Assembly: GCF_040954645.1 (NCBI RefSeq)
Contig: NC_092803.1
Coordinates: forward strand, 81,382,263-81,446,262
DNA from: Diabrotica undecimpunctata
Lineage: Eukaryota > Arthropoda > Insecta > Coleoptera > Chrysomelidae
DNA length: 64,000 nucleotides
Direction of reading: 5' to 3'
Shown here: positions 32,850 through 44,408 of the stretch, piece by piece
Layout: the number at the start of each line of letters is the position of its first letter
Numbering within the stretch: position 1 is the stretch's first letter
Program-made: the position numbers and the translations under genes
The notes under the pieces: generated by a model
What the model saw: only the letters and a program-made list of their open reading frames with translations
What the model was told of the DNA's origin: nothing
The model's database searches: none

Positions 32850-35800
32850 ATAAAAAAAGAGAGCCTGTAGGCCCCTAGCTTCTAACAACTTGGTTATTTA
32901 GCTCCATTTTTTTCGGTCCCTTGCTTTCTCTCTCCAATTTCTCACGCCTATTTCTGACAAGTCTTGCTTTACTGCTTCCAACCATTTTTTCTTTGGACGT
33001 CCTCTTCTTTTTTTTTTCCCGTTTCTCCCTCGTTCAGTATTGTTTTAACATTTCGATTCTCTGGCATTCCTATAATGTCACCAAGCCATCTAGCTCTTTG
33101 GGCTTGTATTTTTGCCTTAATTGCTGGTTGTCCATACATCCTTACTATTTCTTTATTCGTTCGTCTTCTCCAAATATTATCTGCCGTCTTTATTCCTCCG
33201 AAGATTTTTCTGAGCATCTTTCTTTCCCAGATCTCTAGTTTTGTTTCTTCCTGCTGGTTCATAATCTACGTTTCACTGGTATACATCACTGTGGGTCTGA
33301 ATACTGTCTCATAGACTCGCAGTTTAGCTTTTTTTGACATATTTTTTGCTTTCAGTAATGTATATAGTACTGCTTCCTTTCATTAATCTTTTGTCTATCT
33401 CTTTTTCTTGTTTTCCTGTATTCGTTATGGTTACTCCTAAGTATTCAAATTCTGACACTTTTTCAAAACTATAGACCGTCTCTGCTCCTTTCATTTTGAT
33501 ATATTTGTTATGTCTCCTCTCATTTTCATATATTGCGTTTTTCTTTGGTTTAATATTAATCCGCTTCTTCTTCAAATTTCCGGAAATTTTTTTTTGTTCT
33601 CGCTCGTATCACCACATCATCCGCGTAAGCTATGTACTGTTCCCTGCTATGAAAATAGTCCTGTTTGTGCTTATATATGACCTTCTTACGATTTGTTCTA
33701 ATACTAGGTTTAATAAATTCGTTGATTGCAGATTGTTTTAAACCTCTATTCACTGTGAACTGTCTTGAAATGCTTCCTTCCATTGTTACCCTGTTCATCG
33801 TGTTCCTAAGCGTTATTCTCATTAGCCTTATAAACTTTTTTGGTGTTTCTAATGTTCTCATGGCCTCATATAACATCGTTCGATTTAGAGAGTCATATAC
33901 TTGTTTAAAATCGATAACCAGCATATGTAATCCTAAGTTTTTTTCGTATCCCAATTATTTTGTATTAATTTTAACATACTCATTTGATCAGTAGTTGTTC
34001 TTCCTGGTCTAAAACTTCCCTGGTATTCTCAAATCACTTTGTTTTTATTATATTTTATTAATCTTTGTTATCATATTTTATTAATCTTTTCCTAATAATT
34101 TTTGCAAGTATTTTATAGACGACTTCTAATAGCGCTATACCTCTATAGTTTTCACACTCCGTTTTGTCTCCTTTTTTATAGATAGGACAAATAAGAGCGC
34201 TATTCCATTGTTTCGGCATTTCTTTCTTTTGCCAAATTATTAGTGTCAAGTGAAATATCCTTTTCTTTAATATTTCGCCACCTTCCTTAAAAATCTCAGC
34301 TGGGATTTTAGGTCTCTTATTATTTCTTTTACTTCATATAGAGTTGGTTCTTCGCACATCCCTTCTTCATCTTCTTGCCAATTCTCATTTCCCTCAAGTT
34401 TCTCATGTTGGTCTGTATTTAATAGGTCTTCGAAATATTTCGCTCATCTGTTTAATTTTTCTGTGGTTTCACCTAGAGGTAAGCCTTCTTTGTTTCTGCA
34501 ATACTGTGGAATATTCTTTGTAGTTTCTCTGGATTTCTTAACTTTTTGGTAGAAATTCTTTACCTCTTTGTTTGTGTAGGCTTCTTCTATGTTTTTGAAT
34601 TGCTTTTCCAGCTGTTTTCTTTTCTTTTTTCTGCAAATTCTTTTCACTTTCCTTCTTCTTGCCACATAGTTTTCGATCGCATTTGGGGTATTTTCTTTAT
34701 CTTTTTGTAGTTTTGCCCTGTTTCTTCTTGCCAAAACATTTCTACATTCTTCATCGAACCAGTCTTGCTGCTTTTTTATATGCTCTCTTCCTATACACTT
34801 TTCCGCTGCTTCCGACATGGCTGACTGCATGGTTTTCCATTCTTCATTCATGTACTTTTTGACAGGATTCTCTAGTTTTTTATTTATTTCTTTCTCTAGT
34901 CTGTTTACAACCTGCTTCTCTTGAAGGCGCTCTAATTGGTAATTTATTCTATCCCTAACAGGTTTTGGTATTGTTGGTAGTTCTTGTTTTAGTTTTGCTA
35001 TTATTAGTGTATGGTCACTATTAGTATCTGCCCCTCTGTAACTCCTGTAATCGATTATTACCTTATCATGTTTGCTTTCAATTAGGACATGATCTATCCG
35101 ATTTTTTATTTTTCCATCGGGAGAAGTCCATGCTATCTTATGAATGTCTTTGTAATCAAACCTTGTGCTAGCTATCTTCATTTTGTTCTCTGTATCAAAT
35201 TATATTAACTTTTTCCCGTTTTTATTTGATTTCCTATGTAAACTTCATCCCCCTGTTATTCTTCTATATATTTCCTCGTTTCGGACTTTTGCATTAATGT
35301 CACCAATGATTATCTTTCTATCGTATTTCTGTATATTCCCTATTAGGGTGCTTAGCTTCAGTGGGCGCATGTACATTAATGATACTTATCTTCCTATACT
35401 TTCTTCTAACTCTCAAGTAACATATTCTGTCTGATATTGGTTGAAAATTTACAATTGCTTTGTTTACTTTCTCCGACATCATGAATCCCACTCCAAAATA
35501 TCTCTTGGTTTCCCCATTAAAGAGTGTGCTCTTTCCTCTTTTTATTATTTCGTTTCCCAGTTGTTTCGTTTCTTGCAGGGCAAGGATATCTATTGTATAT
35601 TTTTCCATAATTTGGTCTAAGTTTCTTAAAGCTCCCTGCTTATAAGTACCTCTCACATATCTCAATTTTTATTATATCCTTGGATTGTTGCCTTTCTTTT
35701 GTGTTTATTTTTCCGTTTTCCATGGTTGTATTCCTTTGCCTTGCCGTTTCGGTATATCTTTCCGGTTGTTTTTCTTCTACTAGTTTTTTGGCAATTTTTC

Positions 35801-36420
35801 TTTAGTTTTTTTTTTAGTTGTTGTTTTTCTTCATCATATATACACTCTTTCCCATTCACGAATAACTTCTTATAACCTATTTTTGCCTGTTTTCCTTTAC
35901 TGTTTTCTTCCTTTGCTATTTTAACTATTTCTTTCTGTATTTCTGTTTCTTTTGCTGTCAGATCATTATTTATGTAAATGCGATCATTGACTGTTTCCCC
36001 TTTGTTTGTTTCTTATCATTATTTGTATCTATTTTTAAACTCGATATAATCAAAACTTTTTTTTACTTTTTTTCTTCAGTTGTTCCATTCTGTCCTGTAA
36101 TTGTTTCACATGGTTTCTTAATTTGCTTTTTTCCTCCTTTATATCTTGCAGTTGTTAATTATTTTACATTTGTTCTTTCCTTATTTGCTCTATTTCATTC
36201 ATCATTTCTTCATTTTTTCCATTAGTTGTTACATCATTTTAAACATGACATCCTCTTTCTCTTCCGTTCTCTCCTTGTCACTTTTAGAAAGTGTACGCTT
36301 TGTCATTTTAGTTCTTCTAAAATATTCATCCTGGTCTCTTCTCTTGCGTTTCGTTTCTTCATCTGTATCTATTTCGCTTCTTGTTCCCTTGTCATTTCTA
36401 TTTATTTTCCTATATTAATT
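32850..36420 (-). pseudogene. RTE-type LINE with coiled-coil ORF1, decayed
   Basis: On the minus strand, from 36410 down: an ORF1-like coiled-coil part (GTRSEIDTDEETKRKRRDQD, then IQKEIVKIAKEENSKGKQAK and YKKLFVNGKECIYDEEKQQL), then an endonuclease from 35665 (TIDILALQETKQLG, SDRICYLRVRRKYRKISIIN, GDINAKV near 35290, SYRGADTNSDHTLIIAKL). A long basic linker follows (35181-34444). The RT has CPIYKKGDKTECENYRGIAL, LVIDFKQVYDSLNRTML and YIAYADDVVIRA (33.6 kb). The C-terminus has FEYLGVTITNTGK, WERKMLRKIFGGIK, RWLGDIIGMPENR and WLEAVKQDLSEIG to ~32855. Frames are broken in at least six places and part of the endonuclease is deleted near 35330. Confidence 0.85.
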
Positions 36421-36778
36421 AAACTTTTTTTAAAATAACAATTATTGTTTATTATTTTAATTTAATTTAATTCGAATCTTAACTTTAATCTAATTTAGTT
36501 TAAGGCCGAATCTGGATTTTTGTAATAAATTTATATGGCTTTAGTTTTATATTTAATTTCTTGTCTGTACTAATTACTTTCCTATCTGCCAAAAAAAAAC
36601 CGTAAGAATGCTTAAGCAGATCGACCCCTCGGACTTAAAACATTCCCCAAAACCAGTTTTTTAATCTTTCACACAATTATTGTTCATTTACTCAAAACTT
36701 GTTAAAATTATTAAAATAGTTCTATCTTACTTGTCTGATGGTATTTCGTTTACTCACTACCATCGCCTGTATGCACTT

Positions 36779-36780
<2 letters not shown>
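36421..36780. other. Unassigned, possible LINE 5' region
   Basis: Poly-A/T-rich with a GC-richer patch (GATCGACCCCTCGGACTTAA, ~36618). It lies immediately 5' of the LINE above, so may include its 5' UTR; no proof. Confidence 0.35.

Positions 36781-36845
<65 letters not shown>
36781..36845. repeat. (TA)n microsatellite at an RTE 3' end
   Basis: About 65 bp of TA directly adjoining the stop codon of the RTE copy at 36846-37635, i.e. at its 3' end. Confidence 0.97.
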
Positions 36846-37740
<895 letters not shown>

Positions 37741-37801
37741 ATATAAAATAAAGTTTTATTTTATTTTTATTACATAACGTGTCAGTCAATAATACCTAAC
37801 T

Positions 37802-37806
<5 letters not shown>

Positions 37807-37849
<43 letters not shown>
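37807..37849. repeat. (TA)n microsatellite
   Basis: Short TA tract, 67 bp beyond the previous one. Confidence 0.95.
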
Positions 37850-37850
<1 letters not shown>

Positions 37851-37906
37851 CAAAACAGCAAAATGAGTAATGAGTATTACAATACTTACTAAAATCATGA
37901 TATTAT

Positions 37907-38399
37907 TTGAACGTACTTTTCTTTTTTAATAATAAAGATATCGATGATTTTTTTACGAAAAAGTTTAAAAAATGAAGCTATCTCGAAATAATATTAATAA
38001 GATGTAAAAACCACTATATTTTTACACCCCGTATATGGGGAAAGCATTGGCATTTCCCAGAAAACATTAATTCACTAATTACTTAGTAGTAGATCTGCAA
38101 TGAGAAAAAAAATGGTTGAAATCCAATTAAGGGTTCAAAAGAAAAATAGCTTAAAAATTATGATACAGTTGAGGAGTCACGTAATGCTTTGAACATACTT
38201 TTCTTTTTTGATAATAGAGATATCGCCAAGAATTTTTTACGAAAATGTTGAGAAAGGATGAGGCTATCTCGAAATATTAATAAGACGTAGCGTTTATATC
38301 TAATACATTCAACAGAATGTTGCAAAATTAGATAAAAAACACAACTTTATTTATACACCTCGTGTATAGTTAAAACGTTGATGTTTCTCAAAAAAAAAA
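37907..38399. repeat. Two diverged direct repeat units
   Basis: 37907-38072 and 38188-38399 share the order TTTGAAC(G/A)TACTTTTCTTTT, AATAAAGATATCG, TTTTTTACGAAAA, GCTATCTCGAAAT, AATATTAATAAGA, TACACC(C)CGT and TTTC(C/T)CA. The second unit has a ~55-bp extra piece. Non-coding, AT-rich, possibly satellite or MITE-derived. Confidence 0.7.
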
Positions 38400-38970
38400 A
38401 ATTATATAGATATTAACTAGAAATATACCTACAATATAAAAAAGAATTCAAAAAGAATTTTAGATACTGAGCTTTATGTGCAAATATATTTGTGGAATAT
38501 ATTTAATTTTATTATCAGAATAACAAATTATTACTTTCTTTTATCTCTTCTCTTCTCGTGCGATTTTATCAGGAACAATCGGGAGAGTTTGGAGCTCTGT
38601 AACATATATACTGTATTAAAAGTAGATAACCCCAACAACTACTAAGATTCCTAAAGCTTGTTTAATTGAATAATTTTGGTAATTATTGCAGTTTTAGAAA
38701 AATTGGAGAAGTGAACCGAAATATAATCCAATTATGGAAGATGAGATGTCTTAGATCAATCAAGTATTACTGAGGATCGTAGCCAGCTATCAGTTTTCTG
38801 GATCAGTTTTCGTATTACCAAATGATTTGATAGTAGTTCTTAGTATATAATACATTTAAAAAAAAATTTATTTTGGTGATAAAGTCTAATTTTTTCTTTC
38901 GAACATATTTTCTATACTTTACGATAAAAAAGTCTTGTCCGGGATCTAGAAGTCAAAATATTAAATTTAC
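38400..38970. other. Non-coding stretch, nothing recognised
   Basis: AT-rich without supported features. Confidence 0.5.
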
Positions 38971-39169
38971 AATTATTGCAAACGACTGATATGTTTTGTA
39001 CACAAAGCGGCAGGCGGCAGGCAGGTAGTCTGCCTACCGCCCCAACTCTCTTTAGATCGTTTGGTGCTTGCATCGGTATCATAACCAAACTTTTAATGTG
39101 TTTTTGTGCTATCTTGTTAATGGCTGTTTGGAAAGTTAAAAAAATATATAAACATATAGGTATTTTTTA

Positions 39170-39260
39170 AAATTTGACCATAGCTCTGAAGATGGCTTTT
39201 TTAAGGCGAAAGCGACCAGCTAGGAACTAAATGCTTTACAGACTTTTAAAGTAATTGTTT
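39170..39260 (+). ncRNA. Hammerhead-ribozyme-like motif
   Basis: CTGAAGA (39186-39192) is followed by the hairpin GCTTTTTTAAGGC and then GAAA (39208-39211). TAGCT (39181-39185) immediately before the core can pair with AGCTA (39218-39222) after it, giving stem I. The order and spacing follow the hammerhead consensus CUGANGA-stem II-GAAA. The short, odd stem III region (GCGACC) is a weakness. No RT is nearby on this strand except the Penelope-like ORF 1 kb downstream. Confidence 0.4.
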
Positions 39261-39688
39261 TCAATTAATTCATTAAATTTACATTAACAAATGCTTTACA
39301 ATTTTTTACATATTCGTTTTTACTACCAAATTATAAATAAGAAAAAATATACGAACTAAAAATATATTATAAATATGTGAACTTCAAGCGTAAAAGAATA
39401 CGTGATATAAATAATAACGTATTGAATAAACTACATAACAAACAAAATTCACTGATTCACATCCTGTTTGATTAATATTCTGCTTTTGTCACATCATAAT
39501 TTTTCTAGAATTTTAATATTTATAGAAACGCTTCTTTACTTCATCGATGCCGCTAATTTGTATTACAAGTATCTTTGTTCACATGGAGCAACATCCTTAA
39601 TGCCTTTCTCTTAAATTAATGTTATTAAAAAGGTGATAAACAAGGCAATAATTGCAGTCTTGCAAAGAAAAGTAAATAAAGTTACAAC

Positions 39689-39691
<3 letters not shown>
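39261..39691. other. AT-rich spacer, nothing recognised
   Basis: No supported feature. Confidence 0.5.

Positions 39692-39752
<61 letters not shown>
39692..39752. repeat. (TA)n microsatellite
   Basis: About 61 bp of TA, ~95 bp from the hammerhead-like core of the adjacent Penelope arm, the same arrangement as at 24.1-24.4 kb. Confidence 0.97.
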
Positions 39753-39754
<2 letters not shown>

Positions 39755-39829
39755 AAAAAAGAAGTACTTGTGACTCGTTTGGAACAAATATATAGTAACT
39801 GTTTTGGATGGGTTGGAGTCAATAAAAGG

Positions 39830-40099
39830 GCTATTGGTTAACTATTTTTTTAATCTCGAGCTTTCAACTGTGTTTACAATTATTATCAAGAGCTAAAAAA
39901 GACAAAATATCTTACAAGGTTGAACTAAAAAGAAAAAACAATTTTTGTTAACTTACCAAATAAAAATTAGTTTAGTAAGTAAAAATTACTGCTAATACAT
40001 CTTCAAAAATAATTAATATAAAAATGTTTTAATCCAATAAATGTTTCTCTGAAAATTTTTATAATTTTGAAAACATTTTTATAATACAAAAATAATTTT
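39830..40099 (-). repeat. Left inverted arm of a Penelope-like element, with hammerhead-like core
   Basis: 39878-40099 is the near-identical reverse complement of 41501-41730. On the minus strand the outer end carries CTTGATAA, a fully paired hairpin AATTGT-AAAC-ACAGTT, then GAAA and GCTCGAGAT. TTTTTTA before the core can pair with TAAAAAA after it. This mirrors the 24.3-kb motif (self-complementary CTCGAG in place of TTCGAA), but the first core box deviates from CTGATGA. Confidence 0.75.
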
Positions 40100-40134
40100 G
40101 TTTTGTGAATAAGATGTGAATAAGAATATGAGAT

Positions 40135-41264
40135 AAGTGTTTTGAAAACAAAACACTTATCAACTTTGTTTTTGATTCTAATATTTTTATATTTAATGGT
40201 GTCTTTTATAAACAAATTTTTGGTAGTCCTATGGGATCTAGTCTTTCACCCATTCTAAGTAGCTATGTCATGGATGATGTTATCAGTGATTGTATCAGTA
40301 ATTGCACGTTTTTCATTCCTTTTATTAAAAGATATGTAGATGATTTAGTTTTGGCACTTCCTAAACACAAAATTCATGAAACAGTCAACATTTTCAACAG
40401 TCATAATCAACATATACAATTTACAGTTGAGGAAGAGGTAGATAATTCTCTACCATTCCTTGACATGAGAATTGTAAGAAATACAGACAATATGTTGAAA
40501 ACCAGATGGTTCAGAAAACCCATATGTAGTAATAGATTTATAAGCTATTACTCTCACCATCCAAATAAGATGAAAATGAACCTTATAACAGGATTAAAAG
40601 AACGTGTTTTAAAACTTTCTCATCCAGATTATCTACAAGAAGATCTTCAATTATTAAAAAATATTCTAAATGAAAATTCTTATCCTTCAGATATGCTACA
40701 TAGGATGCTTTTTTCTAATATTGGTAATATAAATAACTTAACACCATTTTTTGCTCAATCTCAAAACATTGTATCTAACAATCAGAACATCTATTATCAT
40801 TCACTACCTTTTATACCATCATTAACACCTAAATTAATACAAACACTAAAGGTTATTGACAATATAAAAATAGCAACAAAGAACATCAAAACTATTTCAT
40901 CTTTATATTCTAAAACTAAATATCCTATAGACAAATTTGAAAAAACGAATTTAGTATACAGCATTAGTTGTACTCAGTGTGAGGCTGAATATGTTGGTGA
41001 GACCGGAAGAAATCTTTCAAATCGCATTATTTCTCACAAAAGTGATTACAGAATTAAAAAGCCATCTTGTGCTTTGGCAGAGCATGTAATCGATAAAGAC
41101 CATATTATGGATTTTGATAACATTAAAATTTTATGTAGTGAAAGTAATAAATTTAAAAGGACTTTTTGGAAATGGTTTGTATTAGCAAAAGTGATAATAA
41201 TTTAAACAAAAGATCACAAATTCAAAATCTAAGCAAAATTTATAATTATATTCTTTCTTTATGA
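40135..41264 (+). pseudogene. Penelope-like element ORF: RT (C-terminal half) and GIY-YIG nuclease
   Basis: The frame runs from a truncated start at ~40135. Visible RT blocks are FIFNGVFYKQIFGSPMGSSL (the Q.FG.PMGSPLSP block), FIKRYVDDLVLALPKHK (active site YVDD intact) and NSLPFLDMRIVRN followed by RWFRKPICSNRFISYYSHHP. After a connector the GIY-YIG-like domain has LVYSISCTQCEAEYVGETGR, LSNRIISHKSDYRI and ALAEHVIDKDHIMDF. At ~41165 a T-run frameshift ends the ORF early at 41205; the other frame carries the natural end LEMVCISKSDNNLNKRSQIQ to the TGA at 41264. Penelope elements use the GIY-YIG nuclease for target cleavage. The first half of the RT is missing. Confidence 0.9.
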
Positions 41265-41500
41265 TTTATATATAAAACTTGTAAAATGTCATATTTAATT
41301 CTCCATATATCCTGTTACATTTTTTCAGACATCTGTCAACAGTGAATAAATCTTCTTCTTTTTTGTTACTAAACAAAAAAGAATGTTTAAACGAAATTTT
41401 ACTTTTGGCAATATATTTGTCAAAAATAAAAATTTTATGTTGGCATTTATGACATTGAGGCTTATTTGTAATTGGTTGCTATTTTAACTTATTTATAAAT

Positions 41501-41730
41501 TCAATTATTTTTGTATTAAAAAAATGGTTTTAAAATTATAAAAATTTTCAGAGAAACATTTATTGGATTAAAACCTTAAAACATTTTTATATTAATTATT
41601 TTTGAAGATGTATTAGCAGTAATTTTTACTTACTAAACTAATTTTTATTTGGTGAGTTAACAAAAATTGTTTTTTCTTTTTAGTTCAACCATGTAAGATA
41701 TTTTGTCTTTTTTAGCTCTTGATAATAATT
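41501..41730 (+). repeat. Right inverted arm of the Penelope-like element
   Basis: Reverse complement of 39878-40099 with very few differences. It ends at GATAATAATT, inside what would be stem II of the hammerhead-like core, so on this side the core is cut. Confidence 0.9.
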
Positions 41731-41794
41731 ATTGTATTGTAATCTATAGATCAGCATTTATACGCATGTAGCCATTCTATACCATTCGATTTTA

Positions 41795-42145
41795 TATATT
41801 TTTGGCTGATAGAATTACAAATAAAGAAATACTGCAAAGTGTTGGTAAAAAAACAGAACTAATCACTACTAAAAAACAAGAAAACTGGAATATGTAGGCC
41901 ACGTGATGAGAGGACCACAATATGAAATTTTGAGACTCATAATACAGGAAACGACTTATAATGGAAGGGAATGTGGAAGGAAGAAGAAGTCCAGGAAGAA
42001 GAAAATGCTCCTGGTTAAAGAATTCAAGCGACTGGACAGGCATGGACAGACATTCGATACTAAGAACAGCTCAAGATAGAGAGCAATTTGCTGTAGTTAT
42101 AGCCAACCTTCAGTAATGGAGAAGGCACCTTAAGAAGAATACAGG
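41795..42145 (+). pseudogene. RTE LINE 3' terminal fragment
   Basis: In shifting frames the plus strand reads RITNKEILQSVGKK, the LEYVGHVMRG-like block near 41890, EGNVEGRRSPGRRKCSWLKN, SDWTGMDRHSILRTAQDREQ and FAVVIANLQ, stop, followed by an AAGAAGAAT tail. This is the same C-terminus and tail as the copies at 8.6, 16.6 and 17.9 kb, 5'-truncated. Confidence 0.8.
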
Positions 42146-42275
42146 AAAAGATTCAAGGAAGACGATGGATATCAATGTACATCTATTAATTTGTTTAGAG
42201 CAGCAAGTTTAAAAATGAAGAGAGCCATTATGATTGCCAACCCCCGTAGGGAGACCGGACTCTAAAAAGAAGTAG
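42146..42275 (+). pseudogene. RTE-like 3' scrap of a second family
   Basis: Plus-strand frame RAASLKMKRAIMIANPRRET followed by stop resembles the R.A..R..W..MVANVRRET end of another RTE group. About 35 codons only. Confidence 0.4.
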
Positions 42276-42539
42276 TCACACTACAAATCTCACCGTATGA
42301 TAAGCCAATTCTGGTGGATGCGGTTTTCTGATTATGTTCTGATTGAGCGTGATGTAGGTGTCCATGTGTGTATGTGTATTTTATGTTTGTGTTGATTCAT
42401 TACGTTGAACCAGCAAATCTACAATTATTGACTTGGCTACTAAATCTATGTCATTTTTCTAGTTTATCCAGTTTTTCCGCGGGTATTTATTTAATTATAT
42501 TCACACCTATGATGTTGTTCTTTGTTTCCGTGGGATGTT

Positions 42540-42735
42540 CCAAACTAGCCTAGCCCTTTAAATATTTAATATATTTATATCTCTGTTGTTGGGTATTTGA
42601 TGCAATCATTATGGTTTTTTTTTCACATTTATTTTTATGCCCATATTGTTTTGAGCAATAGAAACAGTAGTATACATTTCTTTTAATTTGCATATTTTTT
42701 GGCAGCTAAGTCCAGATCATATGCGAAGGCCAGAA
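42540..42735 (-). pseudogene. RTE RT scrap around the active site
   Basis: Minus strand, in two frames: FAYDLDLAAKKYAN (the FADDLDL active-site block with Asp to Tyr) and LKEMYTTVSIAQNNMGIKIN followed by VKKKTIMIAS. These are consecutive in RTE RTs (L...Y......A...GL.IN..KTK.M). About 55 codons. Confidence 0.6.
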
Positions 42736-43119
42736 TAACAAGATTTATTAAAAATTATTTCGCTATTGATTTAATTCGGCATCTCCAACCACTATGTACA
42801 AAAATTGTTCTAAAAAGGAGTCACGTCAGCGCCTTTCCCTGTCATAGTTCGATATGGTTTTACAATTTTTATAAACACTCGCCCATCGTTAAACACTCGC
42901 CTGTCGTTAATAAGCGAAACCACTTCTAGCGAAATGTATTTTTCTACTTAAATAGGAGAGCGCGTCTTCAAAAATGGAAGAAGAATAAATTTACAGAATT
43001 ATAAACTTAATATCATACACAACAGCATATACTCACATAAAGATAGGTTAAAATTAAATAAATAAGAAATGGTTGAATCCTCGAATATATGAGTTTTACA
43101 AATAAAAGGCAATTATCTA
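42736..43119. other. Unassigned spacer
   Basis: No supported gene; AAACACTCGCC occurs twice (~42873 and ~42892) as a small direct repeat. Confidence 0.4.
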
Positions 43120-43173
43120 GCACAGTTCTTTATTAAATCTTTCCCTGTGGCAAGATTTAATAAAGAACTGTGC
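43120..43173. repeat. Perfect 22-bp hairpin next to the piggyBac remnant
   Basis: GCACAGTTCTTTATTAAATC plus TT at 43120-43141 is matched exactly by its complement at 43152-43173, with a 10-nt loop TCCCTGTGGC. One more base pair (A43119-T43174) extends it. The first recognisable piggyBac codons begin ~15 bp further on. Confidence 0.95.
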
Positions 43174-43187
43174 TCGATATTTGAAAT

Positions 43188-44408
43188 GAAAAATTATACT
43201 ATTTTGGGAAAGATGGAACAAAATGGAAAAAACTGGCAGGTCCTAAAAATGTTCGTACTCGTAGTGTATATATTGTTTCCCACGTACCAGGCACAATTAA
43301 AGAAGCTAGAAATTTAATGAATACAATTGAATCTTGGAGCTTATTGCTAAATGGAATTATTGAACATATTGTGAGTTTTACAGATATCTACACTAGAGAA
43401 GTGTCTGTCAAATAAAAAAATAAAAACGATACCCAGCTAACAACAATTACGGAAATAAAAGCGTTCTTAGGTTTATTGTATTTAGCTGGCTTAGATCATA
43501 GTGCAAGAAAAAATTTGAAAGACTTTTGGCAACAAGATGGCATGGGATGTCAATTATTTGTAGCAAGTATGTCACAACGACGATTCAGGTTCCTTCTAAG
43601 AGTTTTACGTAGGATTTAACGTATTTTACGTATTTTAATTGCTATAGCGTAGGAAAATACGTAACACTAGACGAAATGCTATTTCATTTTCGGGGAAAAT
43701 GCAATTTTAGAATGTATATTCCCAATAAGAAAAAAATATATGGCATAAAAGTATTTGCAACCACAGATTCACGAACATTTTACACAAGTCACATGGAAAT
43801 TTATGCAGGACAACAACCTGATGATCCCTACAAAGTTGATAATTCTACTGAAGCGGTTACTCTAAGAATGTGCCAACATTTATCTGGGTCAGGAAGAAAT
43901 ATTACCATGGACCGATGGTTTACTAGTTATTCAGTTGTCCAGAAGCTTTTAGCAGATCATAGGCTTACTGTTGTAGGTACTATAAAAAGTAATAAAAGAG
44001 AACTTCCTACAATTATTTCGAATATAAAAGGTCGTCCTGTTAACTCCTCTATATTTGGTTTTGGAGAGTATCGTTTGGTATGGTATGGTAGTGTCGTTCG
44101 TACCAAATAAAGGAAAAAACGTTTTAATATCATCTTTACATGACACTGATAATGTTAATGAAGAATGCTCTAAACTCGAAGTCATTTTATTTTACAATGT
44201 AGCGTTCATTATTACTAGACAAAATAATCCAGATATGGAATTTAGCAAAAACAGAAGATTATTTGTAAAAGCTTTGGGATTAGAGTTGGTCAATGATTAT
44301 ATGACTTCTCGAGAAACAACATCAGGGTTACATTCATACATCCGTAGTTCAATAGGTAAATATTCTGGTCGGCCAATCCAACAACAACTAGATCCACCAC
44401 TAAATTAA
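43188..44408 (+). pseudogene. piggyBac-like transposase, broken and internally deleted
   Basis: Blocks in order: NEKLYYFGKDGTKWKKLAGP, SWSLLLNGIIEHIV, TEIKAFLGLLYLAGLDHSAR, FWQQDGMGCQLFVASMSQRR, TLDEMLFHFRGKCNFRMYIP (first catalytic Asp), GIKVFATTDSRTFYTSHMEI and NITMDRWFTSYSVVQKLL (second Asp). Then come TVVGTIKSNKRELPTII, FGFGEYRLVWYG, FVPNKGKNVLISSLHDTDN and ILFYN, which is followed directly by the C-terminal NPDMEFSKNRRLFVKALGLE. The usual TKG.VD..DQ..Y segment with the third catalytic Asp is deleted. There are stops and frameshifts at ~43410, ~43615 and ~44095. Native piggyBac enzymes cut at TTAA; TIRs were not identified. Confidence 0.9.

Noticed and set aside
43088..43180. Hairpin at 43.12-43.17 kb as a rho-independent terminator
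   Set aside because: Bacterial terminator logic does not apply in this eukaryotic setting, and no T-run follows.
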